The notes beneath the pieces were generated by a model. The model ran no database searches and was not told the origin of the DNA. It saw only the letters and a list, made by a program, of their open reading frames with translations. Below, piece by piece: positions 8,492 to 17,797 of a DNA stretch of 26,702 nucleotides (within the stretch, counting starts at the first letter, position 1; every line of letters begins with the position of its first letter). The stretch is from UBA1189 sp045647345 (lineage in GTDB: Bacteria; Bacteroidota; Bacteroidia; Bacteroidales; Bacteroidaceae): the NCBI GenBank assembly GCA_045647345.1, contig JAZRMG010000130.1, forward strand, positions 1 to 26,702. Direction: 5' to 3'. The translations under genes and the position numbers were made by a program.

Positions 8492-9772
8492 ATGCTATAC
8501 TATCTTTTCGACTATCTCAATAAACTCAATGTGCCTGGTGCGGGCATGTTTACTTATATCTCGTTTCGCTCTTTGCTGGCTATCCTCATCGCTTTGTTGG
8601 TATCTACGATTTTCGGTCGTAGCTTCATCAATATGCTCAAGCGCCAGCAGATTACCGAGACGCAGCGCGATGCTAGTATCGATCCTTTTGGCGTACAGAA
8701 AATAGGTACTCCCACAATGGGTGGTGTTATCATTCTTGCTGCTATTCTCATTCCATCTCTCCTCTTGGGCCGGTTAGACAATATATATATGATTCTCATG
8801 CTTGTGACTACCATATGGTTGGGTGGTTTGGGCTTTGCCGACGACTATATCAAAGTGTTCAAGCGCGATAAGGAGGGGCTGCATGGCAAGTTCAAGATTG
8901 TGGGACAGGTAGGCCTTGGTATCATTGTGGGGCTCACGCTCTATTTGAGTGATCAGGCTGTCATCCGCGAAAATGTAGAGGTACATCAGAGTGTTACCGG
9001 TACTACTGAAATTGTACATAAGAGCGAGGCGCAGAAATCTACTAAGACTACTATTCCCTTCGTCAAGAACAACAACTTAGACTATGCCAATGCCTTCAAC
9101 TGGTTGGGCGAGTACAAGCAGTTGGGTGGCTGGGTGCTCTTCGTGTTTATGACCATTCTCGTCGTTACTGCCGTGTCAAACAGTGCCAACCTCAACGACG
9201 GTATGGACGGTATGGCAGCAGGCAACTCAGCCATCATAGGCGTCGTCCTGGGTGTCCTGGCCTATGTATCCAGCCATATCTCCATGGCAGGCTACCTCAA
9301 TATCATGTATATTCCAGGTTCCGAGGAGTTGGTAGTCTACTTGTGTGCCTTTGTGGGAGCTCTCATCGGCTTCTTGTGGTACAATGCCTTTCCCGCTCAA
9401 GTCTTCATGGGCGATACTGGCAGCCTCACCATCGGTGGCATCATTGCTGTGAGTGCTATCATCATCCGTAAGGAACTGCTTATCCCCATTTTGTGTGGTG
9501 TATTCTTTGTAGAGAGTCTGTCAGTGATTATTCAGCGCTTCTACTACAAGGCAGGCAAGAAGAAGGGAGTGAAGCAACGCTTCTTCAAGCGCACCCCCAT
9601 CCACGACCATTTCCGCACCTCTGTAGCTCAGGTACAGAAGATGGATCCCGGCTGCACCGTCAAGGTGGCTCGCCCCGATGTCCTGTTGCATGAGGCGAAG
9701 ATTACCGTTCGTTTCTGGATTGTGACCATCATTTTGGCAGCTGTGACGATAATAACCCTAAAGATACGATAA
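8492..9772 (+). CDS. mraY: Phospho-N-acetylmuramoyl-pentapeptide transferase
   Basis: Polytopic inner-membrane enzyme that joins phospho-MurNAc-pentapeptide to undecaprenyl phosphate, forming lipid I. Active-site motifs are ADDY with Asp117-Asp118, NLNDGMDG at 233-240 and FMGDTGSL around 306-312. It has 426 residues against about 360 in E. coli. Much of the extra length is a hydrophilic insert around residues 155-195 (VHQSVTGTTEIVHKSEAQK), a known trait of Bacteroidetes MraY. It is the last plus-strand gene: murD, ftsW and murG, which normally follow, are absent, and the next gene converges on it. Confidence 0.96.
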   Translation: MLYYLFDYLNKLNVPGAGMFTYISFRSLLAILIALLVSTIFGRSFINMLKRQQITETQRDASIDPFGVQKIGTPTMGGVIILAAILIPSLLLGRLDNIYMILMLVTTIWLGGLGFADDYIKVFKRDKEGLHGKFKIVGQVGLGIIVGLTLYLSDQAVIRENVEVHQSVTGTTEIVHKSEAQKSTKTTIPFVKNNNLDYANAFNWLGEYKQLGGWVLFVFMTILVVTAVSNSANLNDGMDGMAAGNSAIIGVVLGVLAYVSSHISMAGYLNIMYIPGSEELVVYLCAFVGALIGFLWYNAFPAQVFMGDTGSLTIGGIIAVSAIIIRKELLIPILCGVFFVESLSVIIQRFYYKAGKKKGVKQRFFKRTPIHDHFRTSVAQVQKMDPGCTVKVARPDVLLHEAKITVRFWIVTIILAAVTIITLKIR

Positions 9773-9837
9773 GGTTCTGACTGTATAGAGGGCAATCGTC
9801 CAGGAATTGTAGGTCTCTTTTCTTATAGATATACAAT

Positions 9838-9878
9838 AAGCCCGCGGCTATCAAGTACGAAAGTCGCGGGCTTGTTTT
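9838..9878. terminator. Bidirectional terminator between mraY and the compact sialidase gene
   Basis: Arms AAGCCCGCGGCT (9838-9849) and AGTCGCGGGCTT (9862-9873) pair over 12 positions with one G-U, around a 12-base loop. On the plus strand GTTTT follows; on the minus strand TATTGTAT follows. It lies 66 bases after the mraY stop and 24 bases after the sialidase stop, so it can serve both convergent genes. Confidence 0.85.
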
Positions 9879-9896
9879 GATTATATCTTCACGATA

Positions 9897-11210
9897 CTAC
9901 TTCAGATTGATGGTGTAACGACCGCCTGTAATCGTCTCGATGGTAAGCGGGGCATACACGATGTTGTACCATCCAGGTTCTTCCTCGTAAAGGAAACCTA
10001 CGCGCCCATCTTTTTGCAGTGTCATGGTAGAGTAGGCCGATCCGCAGTCGCTGGCTTGGAGGCCCATGGTCCATCCTTGCGAGAAGGTGGTGGGAGTATA
10101 CTTGTTGGTGCCGTTGGCATTGTACTCCATCTCTTTGTAGTAGATAGACACCTCACTGCGTCCGTTGCCCTTAGGTACCGATTGCAGCATGAGGTCGCAT
10201 TTGGTGCCATCGTTCTTACGTATAGCCTTCACCAGCATAATCTCGCCATTGGTGCTGTTGCCGCCGAAGGCAAGTCCACCTTCCACATCGTTGCTCGATG
10301 CCGCTACGCCCCATTGGCCTGTCGTGTAACTATTGTCATTGAAAGTGAAGATGTTGAAGTAGCGACCGCTATGCTTGCGGCTGCTGAGTACTACTGAGCC
10401 GTCGGGCAGTTCCTCGCACTTGGGCTCATCGCCATGGGGGGCGGGGCGGTCGCTGACGCTGCCGAGCACCTGCCATGAACCACCGAAGTCATCGGAGTAG
10501 ATGACGCGGTTACCACCGTCGCGGGTCCACATAGAGCAGTAGAGGCGGGAGTACTTGCCCTTCTTCACCACGCGGCTTTGGCATATCTTACCCGAACCGA
10601 TAAACATAGACGATACGGTGGGTTTGTCGCCGTCGAGAAAGAGCGAGTAGATGTCGTTGGTCACCTCTACGGGTTCGCTCCACTTCCATTTCTTGGTGAA
10701 CTTATTATAGGTCGCATACACGCGTGCCACGCGGTTGATGTTGCTTGATGTAGCGGTAGAGTCGGGGTGCCAGCGTCCGTTCCAGCATACGGTGCGGCCA
10801 CATACCATCATCACGAGCAGTTTGTTCTGCTTGCAGTCGGCCACGATGGCAGCATCGCCATAGCCTGTCGTCATCTCATTGATGTCGCCTCCCTTGCCAT
10901 TGGCAATGAAGAACTCGTCGCCCCATGTAACACCATGGTCAGTCGAGATGCGGCACTTGATGTCTACCTCGCCGTAGCCGATATCGTTACCGCAGGGGCG
11001 ATTGTCCGAGATGGCAAAGAGATCTCCATTAGGTGCTGCGGCGATGGCAGGGATACGATAGGGCTTACCGTTAGCGTCGGGGGTGCGGTAGAGCACGTGC
11101 CAGTCGCTCTTGTCTACTGCGTTGCTTGGCTGTGTGCCTTCGGCCTGGAGGGCCGAGGGCATGCTTATCATTAGGGCAATAAGTGCAGGAATGATTTGTT
11201 TTCTTTTCAT
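9897..11210 (-). CDS. nanH: Secreted GH33 exo-alpha-sialidase, compact form
   Basis: Releases terminal sialic acid from glycoconjugates, outside the cytoplasm. It has 437 residues, starting with a signal peptide (cut probably after ALQA, residue 23). The GH33 propeller shows PYRIP with Arg52, NDIG with the likely acid/base Asp76, Asp boxes STDHGVTW (89-96) and SDDFGGSW (239-246), the DEPK Glu262, SSR with Arg278, NGR with Arg351, and SAYST with the nucleophile Tyr393. The spacings agree with the catalytic set known from clostridial NanI. Unlike the other two sialidase genes here it ends right after the propeller (GGRYTINLK): no C-terminal beta domain and no sorting tail. It may therefore stay in the periplasm; that is inference. 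Confidence 0.93.
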   Translation of the reverse strand: MKRKQIIPALIALMISMPSALQAEGTQPSNAVDKSDWHVLYRTPDANGKPYRIPAIAAAPNGDLFAISDNRPCGNDIGYGEVDIKCRISTDHGVTWGDEFFIANGKGGDINEMTTGYGDAAIVADCKQNKLLVMMVCGRTVCWNGRWHPDSTATSSNINRVARVYATYNKFTKKWKWSEPVEVTNDIYSLFLDGDKPTVSSMFIGSGKICQSRVVKKGKYSRLYCSMWTRDGGNRVIYSDDFGGSWQVLGSVSDRPAPHGDEPKCEELPDGSVVLSSRKHSGRYFNIFTFNDNSYTTGQWGVAASSNDVEGGLAFGGNSTNGEIMLVKAIRKNDGTKCDLMLQSVPKGNGRSEVSIYYKEMEYNANGTNKYTPTTFSQGWTMGLQASDCGSAYSTMTLQKDGRVGFLYEEEPGWYNIVYAPLTIETITGGRYTINLK

Positions 11211-11219
11211 TGTTTTATG

Positions 11220-11262
11220 TTTACTTAATCACAACTTTAACTTCGTTTTAGTTGTTCACGTT
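11220..11262. repeat. 43-bp intergenic repeat, copy A
   Basis: A 43-base stretch starting TTTACTTAATCACAAC and ending TTGTTCACGTT is identical to 25008-25050. Both copies lie just downstream of a sialidase gene with the 'KKVVIK' tail. On the minus strand the repeat ends AAAGTTGTGATTAAGTAA, i.e. the codons for KVVIK plus a stop, so it looks like a decayed second copy of the tail's 3' end. Confidence 0.85.
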
Positions 11263-11294
11263 GACTTCGTCTTCCTCCTTCTTGCAAGTCAGAA

Positions 11295-11302
11295 CAAAAG
11301 TA
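11295..11302 (-). promoter_or_regulatory. Possible -7 box for the compact sialidase gene
   Basis: The minus strand reads TACTTTTG, an exact TAnnTTTG match, 84 bases before the ATG at 11210. No TTTG is found at the right distance upstream. It lies in about 72 bases that are extra compared with the otherwise similar gap at 25051-25080. Confidence 0.4.
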
Positions 11303-11364
11303 GACTTTCATTCTGCTCTTGCTTCGTGTGTCGGTTCGGTATAGCTTGCAAGCAATCTCTACTC

Positions 11365-14300
11365 TCACTTAATCACAACTTTCTTTCCATTCACAATATA
11401 CACGCCCTTGGTGGGGGTCAGCACGCGGCGTCCCTGGAGATCGTACACTTCGGTTGAGGGTTGAGGGTTGAGGGTTGAGGACTCGATGTCGGTTGTACCT
11501 TCGAAGCGGATAGAGAGTGAGCGTGCACCCTGAGCAGTCGGCACGTTGAGGTATGCCTTGTGGTTGTAGACCTTGAAACCTGCCTCCTTGCGATAGAAAC
11601 CTGCCTTGTTGTCCTCAACTGCAAGAACGTAGGTGGTGTAGTCATCGGCGAGTGTTATCTCCTTGTAGGTCTCGGACTTATTGTCTGTAGCTTCGAAGCC
11701 TACGAGCATGTTACCCTCTACGGCAGTGCCGTAGCTGATAGCGGGGATGAAGGTGTAATCCTTCTCGTCACCGCAGATGATTGCTCCTGTATTGGCAGGG
11801 ATAACATCTACCAGTTCGGTCAAGGTGATATAGCCATTGTCACCATTCATTGAGAGTTTCTCTTCGGTGGCAACATAAGCGGTCACATCCTCGGGAATCT
11901 GCATCGCTGAAGTAGCGTAGAAGGTGCCGATACCGTGTTCGCTGATGGTGCTCTCTATAGTGTAGAGGCTATACGCACCCTCGGTAATCTCTTCGAGTGA
12001 GAGGGGCACGTATACCATGCTGTAGCTCTCGGGATCCTCCTCATAGAAGAAGGCGATGTTACCATCGAGCTGGATATCCATAGTCGAGTAGGCCGAGCGC
12101 ACGCGGCTTACTACCATACCCTTGGTCCAGTTCTCAGCAAAGGTGGTGGGAGTATAAGCAGTACCATAGCTCATCTCTTTGAAGAAGATGGTCACATCGT
12201 TACGGCCATCGGCAGTGTAGTCGCCTCGCTGACCTGTGGGTACAGATTGCAACATCAGGTCACAGATGCGGCCTGTTTCCTTATGTACGGCCTTCACCTT
12301 ATAGAACTCACCATTACAAGCATTGCTACCATATGTGATGCCACCTGTGATATTCTCACTGGCCACCTGGCTGCTCCAAGAGCCTGCGCCTGTAGCCATG
12401 TCGGTGAAGGTGAAGATATTGAAGTAGCGACCATGCGCCTTACGGCTACTGATGATGATAGTACCATCGGGCAACTCTTCCACCTTGGCCTCGTCACCAC
12501 CGAGTACGCAGCGGGTACCAAGGAGGTTCCATGTCTCACCGAAGTTGTCGGAGTATACCACGTAGTTGTTGTGCGAAGCACCAGAAGCGCCAGGCACCAC
12601 TTCGCGCACGAGCAGTGCGGCATAGATACGGTAGTACTGGCTACCCTCGGCCTTGAACACGCGTGACTGGAGTATGCGGCCCGAGCCGTAGAACAAGCTG
12701 TAAGCCTCGGGAAGGATGGGCTGGTATGCGTTGGGGTTCTCGTTGTTGTAGAGAGGTGTCACATCCATGAAGTTGGCAGTTACATTCTCTGGAGCGTCCC
12801 ATGTGATACCACCGTCGTGGCTACGCAGACGGGCGGTGTAGTTGTGGTGTGTAGCGTCAGCACCGGGGAAGTTCTGCTTACCACCTACGCACATGATGAG
12901 CACCTCGTCGCTCTCGCGGTCGGCCACGATAGCTGCATCACCAAAGGCATAATCAAATACGTTGGTGTGGGTCACATCACCTACGGTCACGTGCTGTCCT
13001 GTACCATCGGCGATAAACTCTTCATCGCTCCATGTTTGTCCGTTGTCTTCAGAATAACGGAGCTTGATGTCTACAGGTGCAAAGCCCACGTCGCTGCCGC
13101 CAGGACGATGGTCGGTAACGGCAAGGATTCTACCCGTACGTGTCACTGCGATAGCAGGGATACGGTAGGGCTTGTTCATCACGGGGTCGTTAGAGTAGAA
13201 GAGGTACTGGTACTTGTTGTCGGCATCAACGCTGTAAGCAGCGGTCAATGTCAAGCCGCCAGCGGGGATGGTAGCCTCATTGTACTCGGCCGCATTGCCC
13301 TCGGCATCCTTGAAGCCGTCGAAGGTGTAGCCACGATATACATAGCTGTTGCTCAGGCTGATGGTAGCATCGGCAGGAAGGTAATATTTGCGGGCCTCCA
13401 CATCACCTGTGATGATGCTTGTGGCTGTCTGTTCTGCGATGGTGGTTGACAAGTTGGCTACGCGGTAGTTGGTAGCATAGGGTTGCTCGCCACTAACCTT
13501 CACATTGAGGGTGAGGGGTTTGGTGAGGTCAATCTTGTTGATGCCCCAGATGCTACCTGCGTCAGAGGTTCCATAGAGTTTGATGTCGTTGCCCTTACCG
13601 CCATGCATATTGAAGCTTTGTCCGCTATTGTTTACCGGACAGATGGCATAGCCATTGTCTGTCATCGTCAGGCAGAAGTTGGTACCTGTTGTTGTCATCT
13701 TAGCGGCGCTATTGTCAATTGTAACGGCAAGCTGCATACCAGCATCGTAGCTATACAGCTTGAACGACTCGGCAGTACCCACGAGATACCACACCTCGTC
13801 GAGCGTGTAATCCGTAGTGCCTGAATTTACTGCATGGCCAGTGTAATCATTGGCCTCGTTAAGGCAGATGGTATAGTTCTTGTCACGCATGTTATAGATA
13901 TGTACGGGCACGAGGCTTCCAGCGTTGGTGCTCGCCGAGATGAACGAGGGAGTGAAGTTAGCTACGATGGTGCGGTTAGCGGTGAGAGCGTCAATCTCCA
14001 TAGTGTTGCCTTCGATAGCCGCGCCACCCTCGGTCATGCCTGTAAATCTGTAGTTGGCATTACCATTGACGGTGAGGGTGCCATCGGTAACAGTCATTCC
14101 TTCGAAAAGTGCCCATACGGCAGGAAGCGTCTTGGTTTCACCATTCCAAGTGGCAGTACCACCTACTATTGCCGGGGCATCCACGGTGAGGGAGTAAGCA
14201 TGCACCTCTTCGAGGATGAAGTCGTGTGCAGCGTGGCCACCATCACCGCTACAGCGGTTGGCATAGCCACTATCGTGCAGGTAGGGCGAGCCTCCACTCG

Positions 14301-17300
14301 ACTTGAGCAGGATGCATCCCATGGTACGGGGCGATGCCTCGAAGGTCCATGTGTTGGCACCAGCCTTGTCGGCACCGATATTGTATGTATCCTTGATATA
14401 GGTGTTGGTACCCATATTGAGCCATTTACTACCCTCGTCAAGCAAGAAGATGGAGCCGAGGAAATCACGCTCAGCCTCTGTCTTCATACCCATCTGGTTT
14501 CCACTATGGCGGTTCACGGCATCAAGATACTTGCCTGTGCCGTGTCCCTTGATGCGGTAATACTTACCCACTTCGGGGAGGTTCAGTGCATAGGTAGCTA
14601 CGATGGCCTCCACAGCGGCAACTGTGGTAGCCGCATCGATAGCTGCAGTTACAGCAGCCGCATCGTAAACCTTAGCATCATCAATGGTGTATGAGTAGTA
14701 ACCCACATTAGCTTTCAGGTTTGCAGCATTGGCGGTTACGGTAGCCTTGGCCTCGGTCTTGGCAGTGGCGAGGGCATCTGCGTCGTCCTCTTCAATGTGG
14801 TTGGGGTCGGCAATGGTCACGGTGAAGTTGGTCAGCAATACGCCATTTCCATTGGTTCCTGAGAGGGTAAATGACACGGTATTCAACTTCTGGCCTGTGG
14901 CACTGATGGTCTGTTCGGCGCGAGTGGTAGTGTATGTGTTACCACCTGCCATGGCCAGGCTAACTCCAGTGTCGTGATTGTTGTTCGCAAAGGTGAAGCT
15001 ATAGTCGGTGATTACATAGCCTTCGGGGGCGGTCAAAGTGTATGTGGATGTTTTGGCCTGGCCGGTCATCATCTGCACGGTATTGTCAGCCCAGTTCATG
15101 TTGTTCGCACCGCAACTGAATACCAACTGTGGCTCTGCATTACTTCTCCATGCGCTGTTCCAACTTTGGTTTGCCGATGTGCCATTATCCTTATAGAGGT
15201 TACCATTGGTCTTGTCGATAGTGTAGGTCTTTGATACCTCCTTATAGCGGATCACCAGGTTGGTTATCATGATTCCCTTAGTGCCATCAGTACCTTCACC
15301 AACTTTAAGAGTGATTGTATTGGTCGAAAGTCCATTTACAGTTACCGTCTGAGCGGTACCTGTCTGGACGGGGCTTGTTGCAGTGCCCTCTGCTGTGGGA
15401 TAGGTAAAGGTGCCGCTGAAGCCACCACCTTCCAATGTGGTCAAGTCATATCCTACGATAACAAATCCTTCGGGTAGAGAAATGTTGTAAGAATATCCCG
15501 TCTGCAGCCAAGGACGCTTGTTCGACCAACCCATGTTGTTTACCGAAGTGTTGGTGCTCGCTACAGTAAGGGCTGGGGTAGTACCAGTAACAAATTTGCC
15601 ATACCATCCGTCGCCTGATGGTACGTTCTTGGTCCATGTAGACTTGCCCGAAGCACTTTCAAACTCATTGGTGGTGAGTGTTAGTGTCTGCAATGAGGGG
15701 TCGGGAAGCTCGTCGGGCTCATTTGTTACGATAGACACCATATACTGACATCCAGCATCGCTGCGGTTTGCACCGCCACCCCAGTTCCAAATTGCAACAT
15801 CGTTTGTTTGGTGGAGCTGCACGTTACCGCTGCTTACAATGAAGAGTCCGGGAGTGTCACAATAGCTCAATGTCCAGCCATTTGTAGGTTGTGATGCCGA
15901 AGTCGTGAGTTGTGAACTACCTGCTGCTGTAGGTGCAAGGTACGATCCATCGTGACGGTTGATGATGTCGAGGACTCCACCTGTGCGTTCCACAAATTTC
16001 CACATCGAGGTAGCGTAGTTGTTGGCGACAGTGCCAGTCACGCCAGCGCCAGCACCATTGCTGGTGAGGTACTTGCTGCCACGACCCGGTGTGTAGAGCT
16101 GATACCACACGTCATTGCCCTGTGTGCTGTAGGTAGGCATAGAGAGTGCTCCGTTCAAAATCTCGTTGAGGCTATTGGTCATTGTGGTCACCTCCTCTTG
16201 TGTGATGCTGCTCTTCGCCAACAAGGTACTTGCTTCTGCGAGTTTGGTGTCAAAGGCCGCCATTGCAGTAGCATTATACTGACCAGCCGCATCACCACGT
16301 GTAGCTACGAGGCCGCGAGCAATCACCTGTGTCAACTGATTGCGCAGTCCTGCCTGTGCATAGCGTGTAGCTGCATCCTCCTCAGAAGTTACATTATATA
16401 CATCGCTGGGGAAGTCCTCTGCGAGTGCTTCCTTCATCAGGTTGGCTATCTTGGCATAGGCCAAACCGCCGATGAAGTCGTTCGAGAAGATGTACTTTGA
16501 GTCTGCTGCTCCACTGCCATTGAGGAATGGGGTATAGGTGTCGATAAACTCAATGTTATCGGTCGTAGACTCCGCAGCAAGCTCTGCCAGGTAGTCTTTG
16601 AACACGGCATAGCGTGCTGTGTTCTTGGCTGCGTCGTTTCTGGGGCATATGGCCATCAGATAGATTTTTGATGTAGCAGCCTTACCCACAATCTTGTCTA
16701 CCAATGTCTTGTATCTGCTCTTCACGGTAGCCATGTCGGTGTTGGCATCATCCACATCGCTTGTACCAGTGTAGAGGAAGATGGCTTTAGGAGCTGTCTT
16801 CTCTACGCCCTCGATAGTAGCAAAGGTGGCATCTACGATACCATTTGTGGTAGAGATATGTCCCCACTTATCCCAGCCTGTACCGCGGTTCTTCACGTTG
16901 CGGTTGCCGAGAAACTCCTGCCACTCACCATTCTTCACGAATGAGTCACCGAACACGAGCACGTCTTCGCTCTTGATGGGCAGACAGCTGAAGTAGGTGG
17001 CACGCATGCCGTGCGATGCATTTGAGAGGCCACCACGGTTCTGCACGGTGAGTGTATTCTCGGGATAAACAGGCAACACCTTGTAGGTTTCGTCCTCTTC
17101 AAGATATTTGCAAATCTCCTTGCACCAAGCCTGATAAGCACCTGCGGTGAGGTGGAGCTTGTCGTAGCTCCAAGCACCGCCAGCAGCTACGTTTTCAAGC
17201 TTGCTATAGAGGTCGATGTAGGTCACCTTGTCGGTAGCGTCGGCAAAGGCTTTCACCAGTTCGTTGGTCTTGAGCCATGTAGCCTCCACGCGGTTCGATG

Positions 17301-17745
17301 TGTTGTTCTTCAAAATGCTGTAGAGGTACACCTTGGTCTGCGGTGAGCGGGCATGGATGCGGGTCACGATGCTCTTCACGTAGCTGAGCACCTGCTCGGG
17401 GCTGAAGTTGAGTCCGCCCGAGGTGGCGATGTCGTTGGTGCCGATCATCATAAACACCTTCTTGGGCTTACCGTTGATGTATGACTCGAGGTTGTCGCTC
17501 TGCTCGGTAGAGTAGGTACCCGAGTTGCCGCGGTTCACGATGGGCAGATACTCGCCCTCGCTGGTCACGAAGGCCTCGGGCCAGCAGTGCATGTCGGTGA
17601 TACTGTTACCGATGAACACGATGTTGTCGCTCGTCACGTCCAGCACTTTGAACGAGTCGTAACGATGGTTACGGAACGGGCCGTCGGCAAAGATTGCGGT
17701 TACCGTACATAGAAGGGCCGCAAGGAATGTCGAAAATCTCTTCAT
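11365..17745 (-). CDS. Giant secreted SGNH esterase - GH33 sialidase fusion with T9SS-like tail
   Basis: A 2126-residue extracellular protein. The start at 17745 (MKRFSTFLAAL...) was chosen because it begins a signal peptide (cut probably after IFA, residue 20); the frame is open further upstream but there overlaps microprotein 1. Domain 1 (40-220) is an SGNH hydrolase: GNS with Ser48, Gly73, GTND (102-105) and DKLH with Asp195/His198. Domain 2 (260-445) is a second SGNH-like fold with GDS at Ser268 but no matching DxxH. Then come a helical stretch (450-535), a trefoil-like part (545-675), two beta-sandwich modules (685-980), an Ala-rich helical stretch (985-1055), another trefoil-like part (1060-1180), and the sialidase (1510-1925). 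The sialidase has Arg1528, Asp1552, Asp boxes at 1565, 1642 and 1732, Glu1752, Arg1768, Arg1848 and Tyr1886. A beta domain (1930-2085) and a sorting tail (2099-2126) end it. The likely role is de-O-acetylation and cleavage of sialic acid. Confidence 0.9.
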   Translation of the reverse strand: MKRFSTFLAALLCTVTAIFADGPFRNHRYDSFKVLDVTSDNIVFIGNSITDMHCWPEAFVTSEGEYLPIVNRGNSGTYSTEQSDNLESYINGKPKKVFMMIGTNDIATSGGLNFSPEQVLSYVKSIVTRIHARSPQTKVYLYSILKNNTSNRVEATWLKTNELVKAFADATDKVTYIDLYSKLENVAAGGAWSYDKLHLTAGAYQAWCKEICKYLEEDETYKVLPVYPENTLTVQNRGGLSNASHGMRATYFSCLPIKSEDVLVFGDSFVKNGEWQEFLGNRNVKNRGTGWDKWGHISTTNGIVDATFATIEGVEKTAPKAIFLYTGTSDVDDANTDMATVKSRYKTLVDKIVGKAATSKIYLMAICPRNDAAKNTARYAVFKDYLAELAAESTTDNIEFIDTYTPFLNGSGAADSKYIFSNDFIGGLAYAKIANLMKEALAEDFPSDVYNVTSEEDAATRYAQAGLRNQLTQVIARGLVATRGDAAGQYNATAMAAFDTKLAEASTLLAKSSITQEEVTTMTNSLNEILNGALSMPTYSTQGNDVWYQLYTPGRGSKYLTSNGAGAGVTGTVANNYATSMWKFVERTGGVLDIINRHDGSYLAPTAAGSSQLTTSASQPTNGWTLSYCDTPGLFIVSSGNVQLHQTNDVAIWNWGGGANRSDAGCQYMVSIVTNEPDELPDPSLQTLTLTTNEFESASGKSTWTKNVPSGDGWYGKFVTGTTPALTVASTNTSVNNMGWSNKRPWLQTGYSYNISLPEGFVIVGYDLTTLEGGGFSGTFTYPTAEGTATSPVQTGTAQTVTVNGLSTNTITLKVGEGTDGTKGIMITNLVIRYKEVSKTYTIDKTNGNLYKDNGTSANQSWNSAWRSNAEPQLVFSCGANNMNWADNTVQMMTGQAKTSTYTLTAPEGYVITDYSFTFANNNHDTGVSLAMAGGNTYTTTRAEQTISATGQKLNTVSFTLSGTNGNGVLLTNFTVTIADPNHIEEDDADALATAKTEAKATVTANAANLKANVGYYSYTIDDAKVYDAAAVTAAIDAATTVAAVEAIVATYALNLPEVGKYYRIKGHGTGKYLDAVNRHSGNQMGMKTEAERDFLGSIFLLDEGSKWLNMGTNTYIKDTYNIGADKAGANTWTFEASPRTMGCILLKSSGGSPYLHDSGYANRCSGDGGHAAHDFILEEVHAYSLTVDAPAIVGGTATWNGETKTLPAVWALFEGMTVTDGTLTVNGNANYRFTGMTEGGAAIEGNTMEIDALTANRTIVANFTPSFISASTNAGSLVPVHIYNMRDKNYTICLNEANDYTGHAVNSGTTDYTLDEVWYLVGTAESFKLYSYDAGMQLAVTIDNSAAKMTTTGTNFCLTMTDNGYAICPVNNSGQSFNMHGGKGNDIKLYGTSDAGSIWGINKIDLTKPLTLNVKVSGEQPYATNYRVANLSTTIAEQTATSIITGDVEARKYYLPADATISLSNSYVYRGYTFDGFKDAEGNAAEYNEATIPAGGLTLTAAYSVDADNKYQYLFYSNDPVMNKPYRIPAIAVTRTGRILAVTDHRPGGSDVGFAPVDIKLRYSEDNGQTWSDEEFIADGTGQHVTVGDVTHTNVFDYAFGDAAIVADRESDEVLIMCVGGKQNFPGADATHHNYTARLRSHDGGITWDAPENVTANFMDVTPLYNNENPNAYQPILPEAYSLFYGSGRILQSRVFKAEGSQYYRIYAALLVREVVPGASGASHNNYVVYSDNFGETWNLLGTRCVLGGDEAKVEELPDGTIIISSRKAHGRYFNIFTFTDMATGAGSWSSQVASENITGGITYGSNACNGEFYKVKAVHKETGRICDLMLQSVPTGQRGDYTADGRNDVTIFFKEMSYGTAYTPTTFAENWTKGMVVSRVRSAYSTMDIQLDGNIAFFYEEDPESYSMVYVPLSLEEITEGAYSLYTIESTISEHGIGTFYATSAMQIPEDVTAYVATEEKLSMNGDNGYITLTELVDVIPANTGAIICGDEKDYTFIPAISYGTAVEGNMLVGFEATDNKSETYKEITLADDYTTYVLAVEDNKAGFYRKEAGFKVYNHKAYLNVPTAQGARSLSIRFEGTTDIESSTLNPQPSTEVYDLQGRRVLTPTKGVYIVNGKKVVIK
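11453..11480. repeat. Heptamer tandem repeat before the sorting tail of the giant gene
   Basis: Four perfect copies of GTTGAGG in a row (28 bases), inside the reading frame, coding for the STLNPQPSTE linker just before the YDLQGRRV tail. The unit length is not a multiple of three. Confidence 0.95.
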
Positions 17746-17797
17746 GTTTTTTTCTTTTTTACGTCTTGTTTGCAATGTGTAAATTCTTAGTTTCTCC

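Noticed and set aside
10160..10210. Apparent loss of the third catalytic arginine in the compact sialidase (GTKCD where the paralogues have GRICD)
   Set aside because: That position is not the triad arginine. The fitting one is Arg351 in GNGR, which is conserved in all three proteins and lies at the right distance from the nucleophile tyrosine.
13834..14694. Long plus-strand open frames antisense to the giant gene (also 12817-13449 and 12247-12666)
   Set aside because: They mirror the codon bias of the minus-strand gene, show no domain, signal peptide or ribosome binding site, and conflict with a clearly conserved sialidase/beta-domain protein.
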